Assembly: GCF_010389155.1 (NCBI RefSeq)
Contig: NC_057764.1
Coordinates: 43,284,275-43,348,274, forward strand
Direction: 5' to 3'
Source: Erigeron canadensis
Lineage: Eukaryota > Streptophyta > Magnoliopsida > Asterales > Asteraceae
DNA: 64,000 nucleotides
Shown: positions 10,400 to 22,354 of the stretch, piece by piece
How the letters are laid out: each line of letters begins with the position of its first letter
Position numbering within the stretch: the first letter of the stretch is position 1
The notes under the pieces: generated by a model
The model's database searches: none
What the model saw: the letters and a program-made list of their open reading frames with translations, nothing else
What the model was told of the DNA's origin: nothing
Position numbers and translations under genes: made by a program

Positions 10400-12519
10400 T
10401 TGCAAGATTGGTGTAACACCCCAAAAATCTTAAGGTAAAAGAAATTAACCCTTTTTTATAGTTTTGACATTAAATTAATTTCCTAGTATTTTATTTTTGG
10501 AAATGGAGTTAATTTAGTTGGAACTTTAACGGATAGCGGGTAAAATACCCACAAAAGTAGAAGTGGGTCGTGGCACCCATAGAGTGTGCCAACCACATAC
10601 ATTTTCCTTACTCACTTTTCCACTAACTTCTTCTTCTTCACTCCCTCATGCAAATCCAACTCTTTCTTTCAAAATCAAAAGCTTAATCCTCTCTAATTCA
10701 AAAAGGGAAATCATTATACTAATCATCACCATCAAGTAACCTTCAATTAAGAATTCAAAAGCTAGGGTTTGTGGTTTGGAGGTGGTGGCCGAAAATTGAG
10801 AGAAAAAGGGGAAGAAATTGTGGCTTGAAAACCTTAACCTATTTTCTTACATTGTTGAGGTATTGATTTCCCCTCAATTTAGTTTCTTTTTTCTTTTGAA
10901 TTTAGGGTTCATGGAGGAACCCATTTGGGGGTTTTGCTAGAAAGTGAATTATGGTTAATTTTTCCCCAATTCCTTAGTTAACCTAGTTGTCATTGAGTTA
11001 TATGTTGAGTTTGTTTATGAAATTAATAAGTGCATGTGATAATTTTTAAGTTATGAGAAAAGATGAATGTGTTTGCTAGTTATTGAAATAATGATGAAAA
11101 TGGTAGAATGAGCTACCTAGGGTTATTGTAAGAATGAAAGTAACTCAATGACAAGTGGGTTGGGTTTTGGGTGTAGAAAGGCTAGTGTTTGAGTAAGACT
11201 AGGTTGAGCTAGTCAAGTTGTGAATGTAAGCTTATGCATTTTTATGATATGATCATAGGTTGAGCTTGTTGAGCATTTTCGTTTTAGCGTTGTTATCCTT
11301 GTTGCGGAGGAGGTGAGTATATTTGCATACCTTTACGTATACGTTGGGCCAATTACCATGAGATGTGAATGTTCCAAGCATGGTAATTGGTTCGGCGTTA
11401 AGCCCATGTGGGGCATTGTGAATATGAGGCCTAAGAACCTCCGGGGCCTAAGAATCCCGATAGTTGATATGATATGAGGCCTAAGAATCCAGATAGATGT
11501 GATTGATATGATTGTTAGCTTATATGGATCCATATATGTGTTGTTAGTGTGAAAGGTGAACATGTGAATGTGTCATGACGATGCCATAGGTTACATGTAA
11601 TAGTCCTTGTACTTGCCCTCCTTCGTATTCGTAAATGTATGCAAGTATATTCACTAAGCCTTTGCTTTATATTTTTAGATGTTTATCCTTTTATAGGTAG
11701 TTCCAGAAGAAGGAACTAGTGTTGAATTAGAGCTTGAAGCATTGAAGTGAAGTTTTTGGCAAGACTTGAAGGTACTAGGTCATTCTTGGTTGAATGACAC
11801 ACTTTTGGTTAGAGACTTAGAAATCCCTCTCCTCAAGGCTCCTGGTACATTTTGATTTGTTGGTCATGCTTTAGTTAAAATTGTGTAAATGGTCAAGTGC
11901 AAGTACTTTTGGAAAGTTGTGTAATTGAGCTTTGGGCGAAAATTGTGTCAAAGTGGGTAAACGACCCATTTGGATAAGTAAATGACGTATGACCAAATGG
12001 ATCTTTGAATTATGTTTGTAATGATGTTAAAAACTTGTTTGAATCCTCAAATGTTATGGTTTGAAGTTGTGTTTGAGTTTGAAAATTTTGCAAGTCAAGA
12101 AAAGTGTCAAAATTGAGTTTATTTCTGTCAGGTATAAAAATGCGGCGCATATTTTAGTTCATGCGGCGCATTTTTGAAAATCTTAAATCCGGGTACCGCC
12201 TATTCAAAAAATGCGGCGCATGTATAAAAACATGCGGCACATCTTTAAAAAAAAAAAAAATTCTTGTATTTTCGGGTTATCGAGTCGGGTCCTTTCAATT
12301 GGTCCATGTGGTTTGTACATTTTAGCAAAGAGGATCCCTTTCCGAGAATCGTTGCAACGGGGTCCCTTTTATTTTGCAAAATTGGTCCAATTTAGACGGA
12401 TCCGTTAAAAGTGGCCGTCAAGTGTGCACGTGTGCCGCACATGCGGGTTTTTACGTACTTTCCACCCCACAGGGACCCCCGTTGCTAGAATGGAAAAACC
12501 ACAAGGACCAAGCTTGCAA
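10400..12519. mobile_element. Inverted-repeat element split by a solo LTR
   Basis: The right part (12,298-12,519) ends in the inverse of its own start: TTGGTCCATGTGGTTT on the left, and TTGGTCCTTGTGGTTT when the right end is complemented. The outermost left bases, TTGCAAGATTGG, are found before the LTR at 10,400-10,411. Their partner TTGCAAGCTTGG closes the right end. The element is thus one foldback of about 230 bases into which the LTR at 10,412-12,297 was inserted. Confidence 0.75.
10412..12297. mobile_element. Solo LTR (retrotransposon, probably Ty3/gypsy)
   Basis: The unit starts TGTAACACCCC and ends TTTCA, flanked on both sides by ATTGG (10,407-10,411 and 12,298-12,302), a 5-base target duplication. 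At 1,886 bases it is a long LTR, and there is no gag or pol and no second LTR, so it is the product of recombination between two LTRs. Near its 3' end the motif ATGCGGCGCAT or a near copy occurs four times (12,141-12,245). Removing it reconstitutes the arm of the host foldback element, which supports the boundaries. The gypsy assignment is inferred from the TGTAACACCCC start and length. Confidence 0.85.
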
Positions 12520-12664
12520 CTTTTTAAAAAATCTATCACTAAAAAAATACCTTTTAACTTTTTCATAAAAAAATAAAATTTATTAAATAATTAACTTAAA
12601 TATAATTTTTAACACTTTTTAACTTTTCATAATTATTTGTTGTTAATAAACTAAAAACATATTA

Positions 12665-12955
12665 CCACTAAAAATTTAAAAAATTATTTAGTGATGGAAT
12701 TTTAACAATTGTAAGTTTATAAAAAGTTAAAAAGTAATATTTAATGATGGATTTTTAAAAATTGTAAATTTATAAAACTTTTTAACAAGTTAAAATGTAT
12801 TATTTAGTGATGGATTTTTAAAAATTGTCAAACTATAAAACTTTTTAAAAAGTTAAAATGTATTATTTAATGATGGATTTTTAAAAATTATAAGTTTATA
12901 AAACTCTTTAAAAAGTTAAAAGATATTATTTAGTAAATTTTAAAAATTAATGTAT
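12665..12955. repeat. Tandem repeat, about 63-base unit, 4-5 copies
   Basis: Units share TTTAGTGATGGATTTTTAAA followed by ATAAAACTTTTTAAAAAGTT. GATGG recurs at about 12,693, 12,746, 12,809 and 12,872. The units are AT-rich and imperfect. No gene overlaps them. Confidence 0.75.
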
Positions 12956-14861
12956 AAATGTTCAGCATCCTAATTGGTGAATCAACTGATAAATTAATGT
13001 TAGAATTAATGATACATTAATTGAAGAGGAATTGTATCTATAAATAGAATGGTAAACCATTGTCTTAGGGGCAATATTTAGAAAAACCCTATATATAAAA
13101 AAACAATGTCTTAAATTCTTCTATGGCGAAACAAAGAACGTTAGATGATATTTAACTTTTAATTACAACCTTTAGATTAAAATAATAATGTTATTTCCAA
13201 TTTTAGTATTCAGAAAACATGACATTAGTCCCTCTATTTTAATAAAAACACTATTTAATGATAACTTATAACCGACTTTAATTTAATTATTTGATAAAAT
13301 AAACATTCCTAATGGAGCTAATTCTCATTTTATTAGTTAAGGAAACAATGAAAAAAATAAATAAGCTGTTTCTTTTCTTCTCCTTACCATCAATCACAAA
13401 AAGAAAAAAGACAAACCAATTTTGGTAGAAATCTAAACTTTTAACTAAAACATTTTTTAGATAGATACTACTTTTTATATTTGTATAAAAGAAATTTCAG
13501 AAACATGGATCCATAAACCTTTTACGATTTTTCTTACGTACTGATATGATGTAGATTTTTCTAATTTAAGTCATTTTATTATTTCTATTACTTTTAAACT
13601 AATAATGGCCGCTTAGAATCAAATTTTAAATCATTATATCTTTTTATTAGCCTTAATACCTGTATAATGTACGGTATCTATATATATTGTATCATAAAGA
13701 TATTTAAATATGCCTCATATATGTTTCGTGAGTTGAAATAAATTGTGGTTAGAGTTTTCGATTTACCTTAAATTTTTTACAATTACATCAAAATCGGAAC
13801 TTGTAAGCATAATGGTGGACAGCAAATAGACTTGTGATTTCGGATCGTAAACTAAAATATTTTTTAATAACTTAATATAAGTAATATAAGTTATGAGTTG
13901 AAATATTTAAAAAAAATAGAGACAATTTTATTGCGAAAAAAATCAATCAAATAAGGTTATAATGTATTTTGTATTTATAAGTCAATAGTTAGAGTTTAAT
14001 TCTAAATCTAATAAGGAAATTGAATCGATATACAATTAAAGATATAATTTAATTAATTAAATAAATTAAAAGGACATGTGTTAGTCAAAGATTACGACAC
14101 GTGTCCTTTAAAAAACATCTCAATTCTGTTTTAGTTTATTGGTAGATGATATTAAATTAATAAATAGATTATATTAAAATTCGCATAAGTTAATGAACAG
14201 ATATAACGGGACTTTAAATATAAAGATTATAATAATTTAATTGAATAAAATATGAGTACATGTTTAAATAATACATATCTAAAAACAAAATACACTATAG
14301 ACTTTAATCCCATACATTATATGTAAAAAATTAAATTTTATTATAAAACATCACTAATACAAACATAATATTGTTTCATGAAAAAAATACATTTAATCTT
14401 TAATTTAGTTTGTTTTAACTATTATTTACTTTTGAAAATAACATGTTAAATTAATTATAATATCACATGCATTATACTTTTTTTAAACAATATACCTCTA
14501 ATGATTATATAATTTTGTGATTATGTGCATTTATATTATGCTTATTCTGAGACATTTGGATTGACATCAAAAGTTTTAAATATAATATCACTTCTCACAT
14601 TTGTGGGCGTGATGAATAAGGGTTCTTTTTAAGGGTGGTGGTTCATCTAAAATATACATGTAATTTAACAATAGGAGTATATTAATATATAGTTAAAGTA
14701 AAGTAAATGTATTTGAAATTCACATAAGTTATGCACATATATCATGAACTTTAGAATTAAGTATATAATAACTCCAATGAGTACATAAAAGCACACAATT
14801 GTATATCAAATTTCAACGAGCGTTATTTTTTATTAATTTACATCATCTTTATATAAAAATA
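12956..14861. other. Gene-free AT-rich stretch with a Helitron 5' end
   Basis: No gene is visible. At 14,146 on the minus strand there is a Helitron-type 5' terminus (TCTACCAATAAACTAAAAC, preceded by A), identical to that of the element at 14,862-15,692. I could not find its matching 3' hairpin to the left. Confidence 0.45.
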
Positions 14862-15692
14862 CTAGTATTAATACCCGTGTACGATGCACGGTTGACTCAT
14901 AATTACTTATTTTATATTTTAAACATTCATAAATAATACCTGCATTAATTTTTTGTTCATAATAATAACACAACATAGAATATGTAGTAATAAACTTTTA
15001 AACATTAACTATTAGATTATTCAAGATATGTAATACAAACTTGTTGATCAAGAAAGATAATCTCAAGTGTTTGGGGCAATAATGGATTGCAAAAAGAAGG
15101 TGTCTCCCACGTTCGAATTATGTGTAAACAAATAGAAAGATCAATTGCTTCCGAAATGATATCTTCTACCAAAAGGTCGGTAATAAACACGGTTTATTCA
15201 GTAGTAGACATTATTTCTAACCAATGGTAACAAAAATTAATACGAAAAACATAGCACCCTATCTAAATCAATAACCCTAAATCTAATCATACGATTTAAG
15301 CTAAATTAAACAGAAGATAACAGAAAATTGCATAAATGTCTTTAACGAAAAAATATTAACTATTTTTAATTAAAACACAGGCACATTCTTCGTTATATTA
15401 CATCAACGGTTAGTGCTCCATGTCAAATTAAATTTGCATCCAAAATTAGTCGGTCGAATTGATTTCTTTGTGGTCAGTCGAAATTAATTCCTTGGTGACT
15501 TAATTCTTGCTGTCATCTTTTGCGAAATCTCATAATATACCAATTAGATATATGGTCAAATACTAATTACGTATATCTATGAATTAATTGATATATTTTA
15601 AATTTATTTGATTTAAAAGACACTTGTCGTTATAAAACAGCGCCACATGTCGTTAAATAAGGGCCACAATCCTGTTTTAGTTTATTGGTAGA
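14862..15692 (-). mobile_element. Non-autonomous Helitron
   Basis: On the minus strand it starts TCTACCAATAAACTAAAAC at 15,692, preceded by A. It ends with the hairpin CCGTGCATCGTACACGG, then CTAG (14,865-14,862) and a host T. Length is 831 bases, with no coding capacity seen. Confidence 0.7.
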
Positions 15693-15807
15693 TAAATGTT
15701 ACTATTTAACCACCTTCAACATAATAGTTTTGCATAATAATATTATATATCATATTGTAACATCTTATTAAAAACTATTAATACATTATTATAAAAAATT
15801 AATATGT

Positions 15808-16590
15808 CAATAAAAAAAAATGTCATTTAGTGGCACACAAAAAATGTCACTAAATATCACATAAGTGTCACTAAAGTGCAGATGGGTAACGGGTGGCAGA
15901 AAAAAAAAGTGTCACTAAGAACGCTGCCACTAAAAGGTATTAGTGGCACTTTTCGGTCTATCACTAAAGTTTTTTGGGTTTTAATGACACTTCTTTGTTT
16001 GTCACTATAGGTTTATGAGTTTTAGTGGTACTTTTTATGTGTCACTACATCTGCTTATAAAAAAAAAATTAAATATATTTTCAATTATATATAAAATTAT
16101 TTTATGCTTTTTATTATAATATCATTATAATAAATGTATTTTAAATATATTGTATTTATTTTCTAAAACAAAAGGAATAGATCAAATTAACAAAAAAACA
16201 ACAAACAATATACATCATAAATTACGATCAATATATATACACTGCATACACAAATTTTAAGTGTCACTAATACATCAATTCTTTAATAACGCAATTTTTA
16301 AGTGTCAATAATACATTCATTCTTTAGTAACACAATTTTTAAATGCCAATAATACATCCATTATTTAGTAACACAGTTATTAAGTCCCACTAATACATAC
16401 ATTCTTTAGTAACATAATTTTTAAGTGTCACTAATTCATCCATTCTTTAGTAACACATTTTTTAAGTGCCACTATATATCCATTCTTTAGTAACACAATT
16501 ATTAAGTGTCACTAATATATCAATTCTTTAGTAACACATGTACAAATGTCACTAAAAGTGTGTGTCACTAAAAGACATTTTTTTGTAGTG
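15808..16590. mobile_element. CACTA-like non-autonomous element with subterminal repeats
   Basis: The right end, complemented, reads CACTACAAAAAAATGTC, a CACTA-type terminus. The left end is a decayed match (TCAATAAAAAAAAATGTC). Both subterminal regions are packed with the motif GTGTCACTAAA in both orientations, typical of transposase-binding sites in this superfamily. It has no coding sequence. Confidence 0.65.
16255..16550. repeat. Tandem repeat, about 42-base unit, 7 copies
   Basis: Units read TTTTAAGTGTCACTAATACA, then TCCATTCTTTAGTAACACAA, with small changes. They lie inside the CACTA-like element and make up its right subterminal region. Confidence 0.8.
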
Positions 16591-17132
16591 TGTTACCTCG
16601 TTGGAAAATAATCTAGTTTAAAAATAAATTAGATAAACATAAAAACTTCTTTTCTGAAAGAACTACAATTCCGTTCGCTTTTCTACGCAATTAGTTTTTA
16701 ATAATTAACATTATTACATAATATATATAGTAAGTAAATAAATAACAATAATAATAGTTTGATAAGTATAAGGAAGCTTCGAATTAAAATATAGATTAAA
16801 AAAACACATGTCGTGAGATAGATAGATAGATTATACACTAAGTTGTTATTCTACTAGCTAGATTTATATTACCATTAATTTGTTATTTGTTAAATAAGTT
16901 AATTTCCATAAATAAGGAACTTAATTGTGTATATATATGCGTTTCGACAACTAACCCTTTTTTCATCCGCATATAAAGATACCGGTCGAATAGGTTTTCT
17001 CTCTAACCCTATTATTCGTCATTTGAGGGATTATTATTCGTACGTGGGGATATTAGTTTCGAGAATAGGAGACAATTGGCAGAAGGTTTTTCGGGAGAAA
17101 CTTAAGCACAGATCAAAATTATAAAGTTTGTG

Positions 17133-17255
17133 ATGTTTTGGCCTGTTGAAAGCAAGAATATTGCTAAAGTAAAAACAGCAGCAGCTGATTTTTCATCTTT
17201 AACTGTTGAACAAAAGTAAGCTCTTTTGGATACTATTAATATTATCATCATCATC

Positions 17256-17315
<60 letters not shown>

Positions 17316-18464
17316 GCCTAATTGTTGTGGGGTTAATGATTGTAGACATGATTGGGTAACAGCGGCGCTTTGCATGAGTCACCCGTAAGTCTATTCATTA
17401 CTATATTCATTTTTTCTTTCAATTATATCACTATATAAAATAGGGGAGGCGATATTGAATATAGGCATCTAACTTTAGGTGCATAAAAACCTTGAATTGA
17501 GATAATTTCAGTCCAACTAAAAACATTAAAAAAAAGTTCATTGATTTTGATAACTTACACATCACCATCACCATTTAGTATAATATACAAGACTTTTTTG
17601 TGAAAACACTAAGATTTTCTGGTGATGGGCCCACCGGATAAACTAAATTTATATGTGGTTTCACGTTAAACTTTTTTATTCATGTAATATCTGTTTTAAT
17701 GGTCAACCACATATGAACCATATGAAGTTAATTTAACGAAGGAAAATATTTGTCGGGAATTAATACACTATCAATAAAAAACTTTAACATGTAACCCATG
17801 TATTAAAAGAGAAGATTACCCAAGTGATCTGGTGATTACCCTAATAATAATGTTCCTATATTATCTATTTTCTACCATTCTAATTAATTAAATTTCTTAT
17901 ATTGTTTTGTTGGATAATTTTTCGATTACATATAACGCACTGCAGGTATCACAAAAACAATGCATTTTATAGAGCTTTAGAATTACAAAGAGAAGAAGAA
18001 GAAGGTCGGCAGAGGCGGCCTCCATATCTAACCATTCAAGAAATGTGAGTATCTATGATCTATAAATCAATCTAAAATTAGCAGTAGTAGTCGTTATTGA
18101 TTATGTTAACATTTTTACTTCGTATCTGATATTAATAAATAATTGGATAAATTGATTATTGTTTTTGAAGAATGATGCTGAGGGATATGGACTTTAAAGA
18201 GGCCAGCAAGGATATATTCATAAAAGCTAACTGCAAGCAAAGAAAACAGAAGAAAAAAACTGGGACGATTCCTTATAAACTTTCAATCTATTATCAAGTT
18301 AGTGACAGTGATATGCGGAAGAAACAATATATAAAATGGACCCGAAAGAAAGAAAAAATATGCTGGCGAACGTTGAAAGTTATCGACAAAAGATGAAGCA
18401 GGCGACAAGGGAATGTATGATGATGATGAAGAAAACAGAATCTTCTACTGGAGGAGGAGGTTAA
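17133..18464 (+). CDS. Unrecognised spliced gene, possible frameshift in last exon
   Basis: I do not recognise this protein. Four exons join in consistent phase with canonical sites: 17133-17215 (starts MFWPVESKNIAKVK), 17346-17384 (HDWVTAALCMSH), 17946-18044 (YHKNNAFYRALELQRE, then RRPPYLTIQE), and 18171 onward (MMLRDMDFKEASKDIF). All three introns have GT-AG ends and phase 2. Exon 4 reaches a stop at 18396 in one frame. A neighbouring frame from about 18312 to 18464 reads MDPKERKNMLANVESYRQK, then MKQATRECMMMM. This looks coding, so a one-base loss or two-base gain near 18,310-18,335 is likely. The alternating acidic, basic and aromatic pattern is vaguely like HMG-box proteins, but I would not assign it. 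An exon may exist further upstream, since 16,980-17,124 is also open. Confidence 0.5.
17258..17314. repeat. (TTA)n microsatellite
   Basis: About 19 uninterrupted TTA units lie in the first intron of the unrecognised gene. Their poly-isoleucine translation is an artefact. Confidence 0.95.
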
Positions 18465-19132
18465 TTGTGATCTGAAACAAAATTTAATCAATCTGAAACA
18501 AAATTCAAGTAATCTTATAAACGAGAATGAGAAAAACACTTGCAGATGCTGAAAAATCAGAACTAATTAAGAAGAATGACAGCGAAGATGTTTAGTCTTT
18601 TCATTAGTTAAAAGTTAAAACCTACTGAAACATAATGTTTACATTACTTATGACTAATCATCATGTACTGTTATAACACTTGCATCAATTATGATAATTA
18701 ATCCTCAACCGTACATATAACTTGCTTTCATCTCGATCCATATATTAAACTTTTAAATGGATATGGATATGGATTATAAGAAAATTAAATGGATATGGAT
18801 TCGGATAATAAGATATCCAATCCATTGTTATCCCAGTTTTGATACTTGTGGTTGTCAGCTTTATAAATAAAGTTGGCGTAACACTATTTCCGTTCTCTTT
18901 TTCTTAATAATTAAAAACGTAATACATTTAGTTAAATTTATGTTTCTTTTGTTATTTAACAAATAAAAATAATTCTCAATTACTTATTTTTATTTTAATA
19001 CATATACATATATTTGGCCACTTTATACACTCAATATTTATTTAATGAGTTAAAAAAAACGAGGCTTGTTGTTTTGCATAAAGACAGTATTGCATTTATT
19101 ATATAAACTAACGCTTAAAAACTTATTACAAA
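18465..19132. other. Intergenic, no gene seen
   Basis: AT-rich flank between the unrecognised gene and the Helitron. A short repeated AAATGGATATGGAT motif occurs near 18,755-18,800. Confidence 0.45.
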
Positions 19133-20911
19133 CTAGATTACACCCCGTGCATTGCACGTTTATATTTTATTTTTGTTTTGAAAAGTAAAATTTCATTCAC
19201 ACTCACCCCGGCAAATAACCGGCGGTGTATAACTGTACAATATTTACATCAAAGCTAAAACCTTTAAATTTACACCAATTCTCCCAAGATATAGCTTTGT
19301 GCTTCGATCTATTCTTAAACCAAAGATACCCTATCGATTTAATACTTTGAATTATGAAATTCGTGTTGAGTGATCCGTTGTCAAATTTGATTCCGTTCCT
19401 TGCTTTCCAAATACTCCAACATCCAATGATGATGATACCCCTAAGCGCTTCTTTCTCCTCCTTACTTTTCCCCGAGTGCTCGCTGATGTCCAGAAGGTCG
19501 TTCAGATCGAACACAAATAAAGGTGCAGTATTACACCACGTCTGGATTGAATGCCAAACTCTAGCAGCTACGATACATTCACAAAACAAGTGATTAACTG
19601 TTTCGGTGCCCTCATTACAGAGAACGCAATTCATCTCCATATTTCTCTCCAACAGGGCTTGCATCGTGGGGATTCGGTTTAAAACCACTCTCCACATAAA
19701 CAAATTGCACTTACCTGGAACCCATTTCATACTAAATTATCGTTAATTGTATGCCTTAAGAATAGTTGTAGAAGTTAAGGTGAATGATTACAAATGCAAA
19801 AACCTAGTTAAACTCATTAAAAGGGTAAATATCCATGAACCCCTTAGTCATGTAGAATAACTTTTCCTATCAAGCTAGCGACCCTGAACGTAGATAAAAC
19901 TTGAATTAAAACAATGTTTTTCCGGATGAAACGTTATGTAATAAAAACAAATAAAAGCCATATTAGTGGCCAAAAGGGAATACATTATAAATTACATGTT
20001 TTGTATACATTTATAAATAATTTTAAACATCTCACTCTTTTATATATTAAAGGTGTTTGAGAGGTTACACACTTTCTATGTGTTTACATACACTATAATA
20101 TCTTTTTTCTAGATAATCAATCTCATTTAATGTAACATGTAATAACTTGAATCATACGGTAACAAAGACGATAACTATATAAAGAACAATAAAAAGACCA
20201 CCAACAGCTATCATCTTGATTATTTACACTTAATAACATGTTTTGCTTGAAAAAATTGTGGAATGGAAGTGGCAGGATGTAACTGGAAATTGCGAGTGGG
20301 CTCTTTCGCCGGACTCCGTTAAAACACTATTCATCGAATTTGCTCACTCATTATTAAAAAATTTGATGATAATTATAATAATATTAAAATTTTTTTATAG
20401 ACAACCCTTATTGATAAATAGTTTGACACTTTTAATTAGCATGAATAAATTATAAAAATTAGTCATGCAAGTGTGTATTGTGGAGAAAAGTGATGTGTCA
20501 ATAAGATATGAAAGTCCATCCCTAAATTGTAAATTTTTATAAATTCACCCTTTTTAGTGTGAATATAGTTAGTGTGACAAACTTTTATAAATTGCTCACG
20601 CTAACTAAAAGTATGGATAATTACAATATTATTTGTACTGTTATATATATGTTTTGAGCTTTATATAGATATTTAAGGAAAATGATAAATCCTCCTAATC
20701 AAACACGGGTTCGAGCCCCATCTAATGCTTTTTATTTATTCTTAACAATAACAATAAAGAGTTGTTATAAATAAATATAATATCCATAGGTGTTTGCTTA
20801 TGTGTCAACCTTTAGATACCAACAACGTATGAATGCCACGTAGGAAAAAGATGATGTGGCAAACAAAGAGGTAGCCACATATGCGATTTGAGATAGAGAA
20901 TTATATAGAGA
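19133..20911 (-). mobile_element. Non-autonomous Helitron carrying a LINE fragment
   Basis: On the minus strand it starts TCTCTATATAATTCTC at 20,911, preceded by A. It ends with a hairpin (CGTGCAATGCACG) and CTAG (19,136-19,133) before a host T. Its 5' region contains GCCACATCATCTTTTTCC and CTACGTGGCA, shared with the neighbouring element at 20,924-21,842. It contains part of a LINE ORF at 19,203-19,730, captured or inserted. There is no helicase of its own. Confidence 0.7.
19203..19730 (-). pseudogene. LINE reverse-transcriptase zinc-binding domain fragment
   Basis: The open frame starts MKWVPGKCNLFMWRVVLNRI and includes CVLCNEGTETVNHLFCEC, then VWHSIQTWC and CWSIWKARNGIKFDN. This is the C-terminal zf-RVT region found after the reverse transcriptase in plant LINE elements (Cys-x2-Cys, His-x4-Cys pattern). 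It stays open for 175 codons, so decay is slight. The reverse transcriptase and endonuclease parts are missing, so it cannot retrotranspose. It sits wholly within the Helitron at 19,133-20,911. Confidence 0.85.
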
Positions 20912-20923
20912 TATATAATAATA

Positions 20924-21842
20924 CGAGCATAGTGCCTGCGCGTTGCAGCGGCTAAAAGGTGACGACAATATAAAAGGAAGGCGGTGGTGGTGATCGAGGG
21001 AGGCGGTGGAGAAGGAGGGCGGCAGCGGAAGTGATAAAAGGTCGATGAGAGCGTGTAATGATTAGAGACAATGTGGGAAATGATGATATATAAAGGTTTT
21101 ATGTATAAGTAGAGGTATTTTGAGAAGAAAAAAATGCTTAATTTTAAGAAATCTAATAATCTTTATAAGGGAGTATAGATATATATAATGTCTATATATA
21201 TTAAATAAGAATAGGTAATTGATGGTTATTTTGTTTACTAAGTTAAAAAAGAAACATAAAATTTGGCGGGATATATTAAGTTTTAAGTTCTTCATTATTA
21301 AGTCGATTAAGTAAAAACGAAACGGAGCCTAAATTTAATATCCATTGATTTAGTTAACGTAAATTTGAAAAATGAAAATTGAAGATTTAGCTTGATTGTG
21401 GACTATGGATATAACAAATGAATAGATACGTGGTGTTATATCATGCTACGGAATTATAAGTAATGTGGGCCGTCAATATTTAAACAAACACTTTCCTAGA
21501 TCGAATGGTTTTGCCAAATTTATATTTCATAGCAAATTCGGGTTTAACTCTCGCGTATAACAATTTTTACACCTTTTAACTTGAAAGCTTTTAATATTAT
21601 ATGGCGTATGAGGTGGCATGTGTCGAGTTCATAGCCAAAATAATATGAAGACGACACGTAGGACAAAAGCTGATGTGGCGAGTTTTGAGATATGCCACAT
21701 AGGTGAAAGCTTTTAATATTATATGGCGTATGAGGTGGCATGTGTCGAGTTCATAGCCAAAATAATATGAAGACGACACGTAGGACAAAAGCTGATGTGG
21801 CGAATTTTAAGATATGCCACATAGGTGATTGAAAGATAGAGA
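20924..21842 (-). mobile_element. Non-autonomous Helitron, adjacent to the previous one
   Basis: The minus-strand 5' end TCTCTATCTTTCAATCACC is at 21,842. The 3' end near 20,924 has a GC-rich stem region and a degenerate CTCG in place of CTAG. Only 12 AT-rich bases separate it from the 5' end of the element at 19,133-20,911, head to tail. The 5' kilobase holds a 122-base tandem duplication. Confidence 0.55.
21583..21826. repeat. 122-base direct tandem duplication
   Basis: Units 21,583-21,704 and 21,705-21,826 are nearly identical; I see two differences (GAGTTTTGAGA against GAATTTTAAGA). They lie at the 5' end of the Helitron, so the duplication copies part of that terminus. Confidence 0.9.
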
Positions 21843-22174
21843 TATATAAACTTTGGGTTCAGTCAACCCATCTAACACACACATATATATAATTCATACT
21901 TTATTAGTTTGTACAGGAGACCAAAATTTTCCACTTTTCCAAGTATATTGGTTAATAAGACTACTTGCAAATTTTCTAGCATGTTTAGAACTTATGTGCA
22001 AAGTTATTATACATAGCCGTTGTGACAAACAAATTAAAGTCTACCATCTAACGACGTGAGGCCTAGCTAAGCTAAGTTTGAATCATGAAGTGTTGGTCTA
22101 ATTCACTTTTGAGTTTCCTGTGTATTCATCTTGTCATGTCATAAAACATTTACGATAAAATTTAAGAGCTGGGT

Positions 22175-22354
22175 CTGTTTGTTTTTTTAACCATCAAGTG
22201 ACTGAATTGATAAGTAATGTCTGTATGAATTAAGTCAATACAGTTGTATTTTGTTTATTAAGTCATAATAAAAACAAACACGTTTAATGACTTAATAGAT
22301 TAAGTATTTTTGATTAAGTCGTGACTTAATTTATTAAGTCCTAAACAAACGCTA
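22175..22354. mobile_element. MITE-like inverted-repeat element
   Basis: It begins GGGTCTGTTTGTTT and ends AAACAAACGCTACCC, imperfect terminal inverted repeats. Inner parts rich in AAGTCATT and GACTTAAT also pair. I found no convincing target-site duplication. Confidence 0.5.

Noticed and set aside
16255..16550. Regular repeat array that could be taken for a CRISPR
   Set aside because: The units are contiguous without distinct spacers and lie within a plant CACTA-like transposon.
17206..17388. ORF with a poly-isoleucine run
   Set aside because: It is the translated (TTA)n microsatellite within an intron.
20700..20730. ACGGGTTCGAGCCCCAT, a tRNA-like B box
   Set aside because: No A box at proper spacing and no cloverleaf; at most a SINE scrap. 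No genuine tRNA gene was found in the window.
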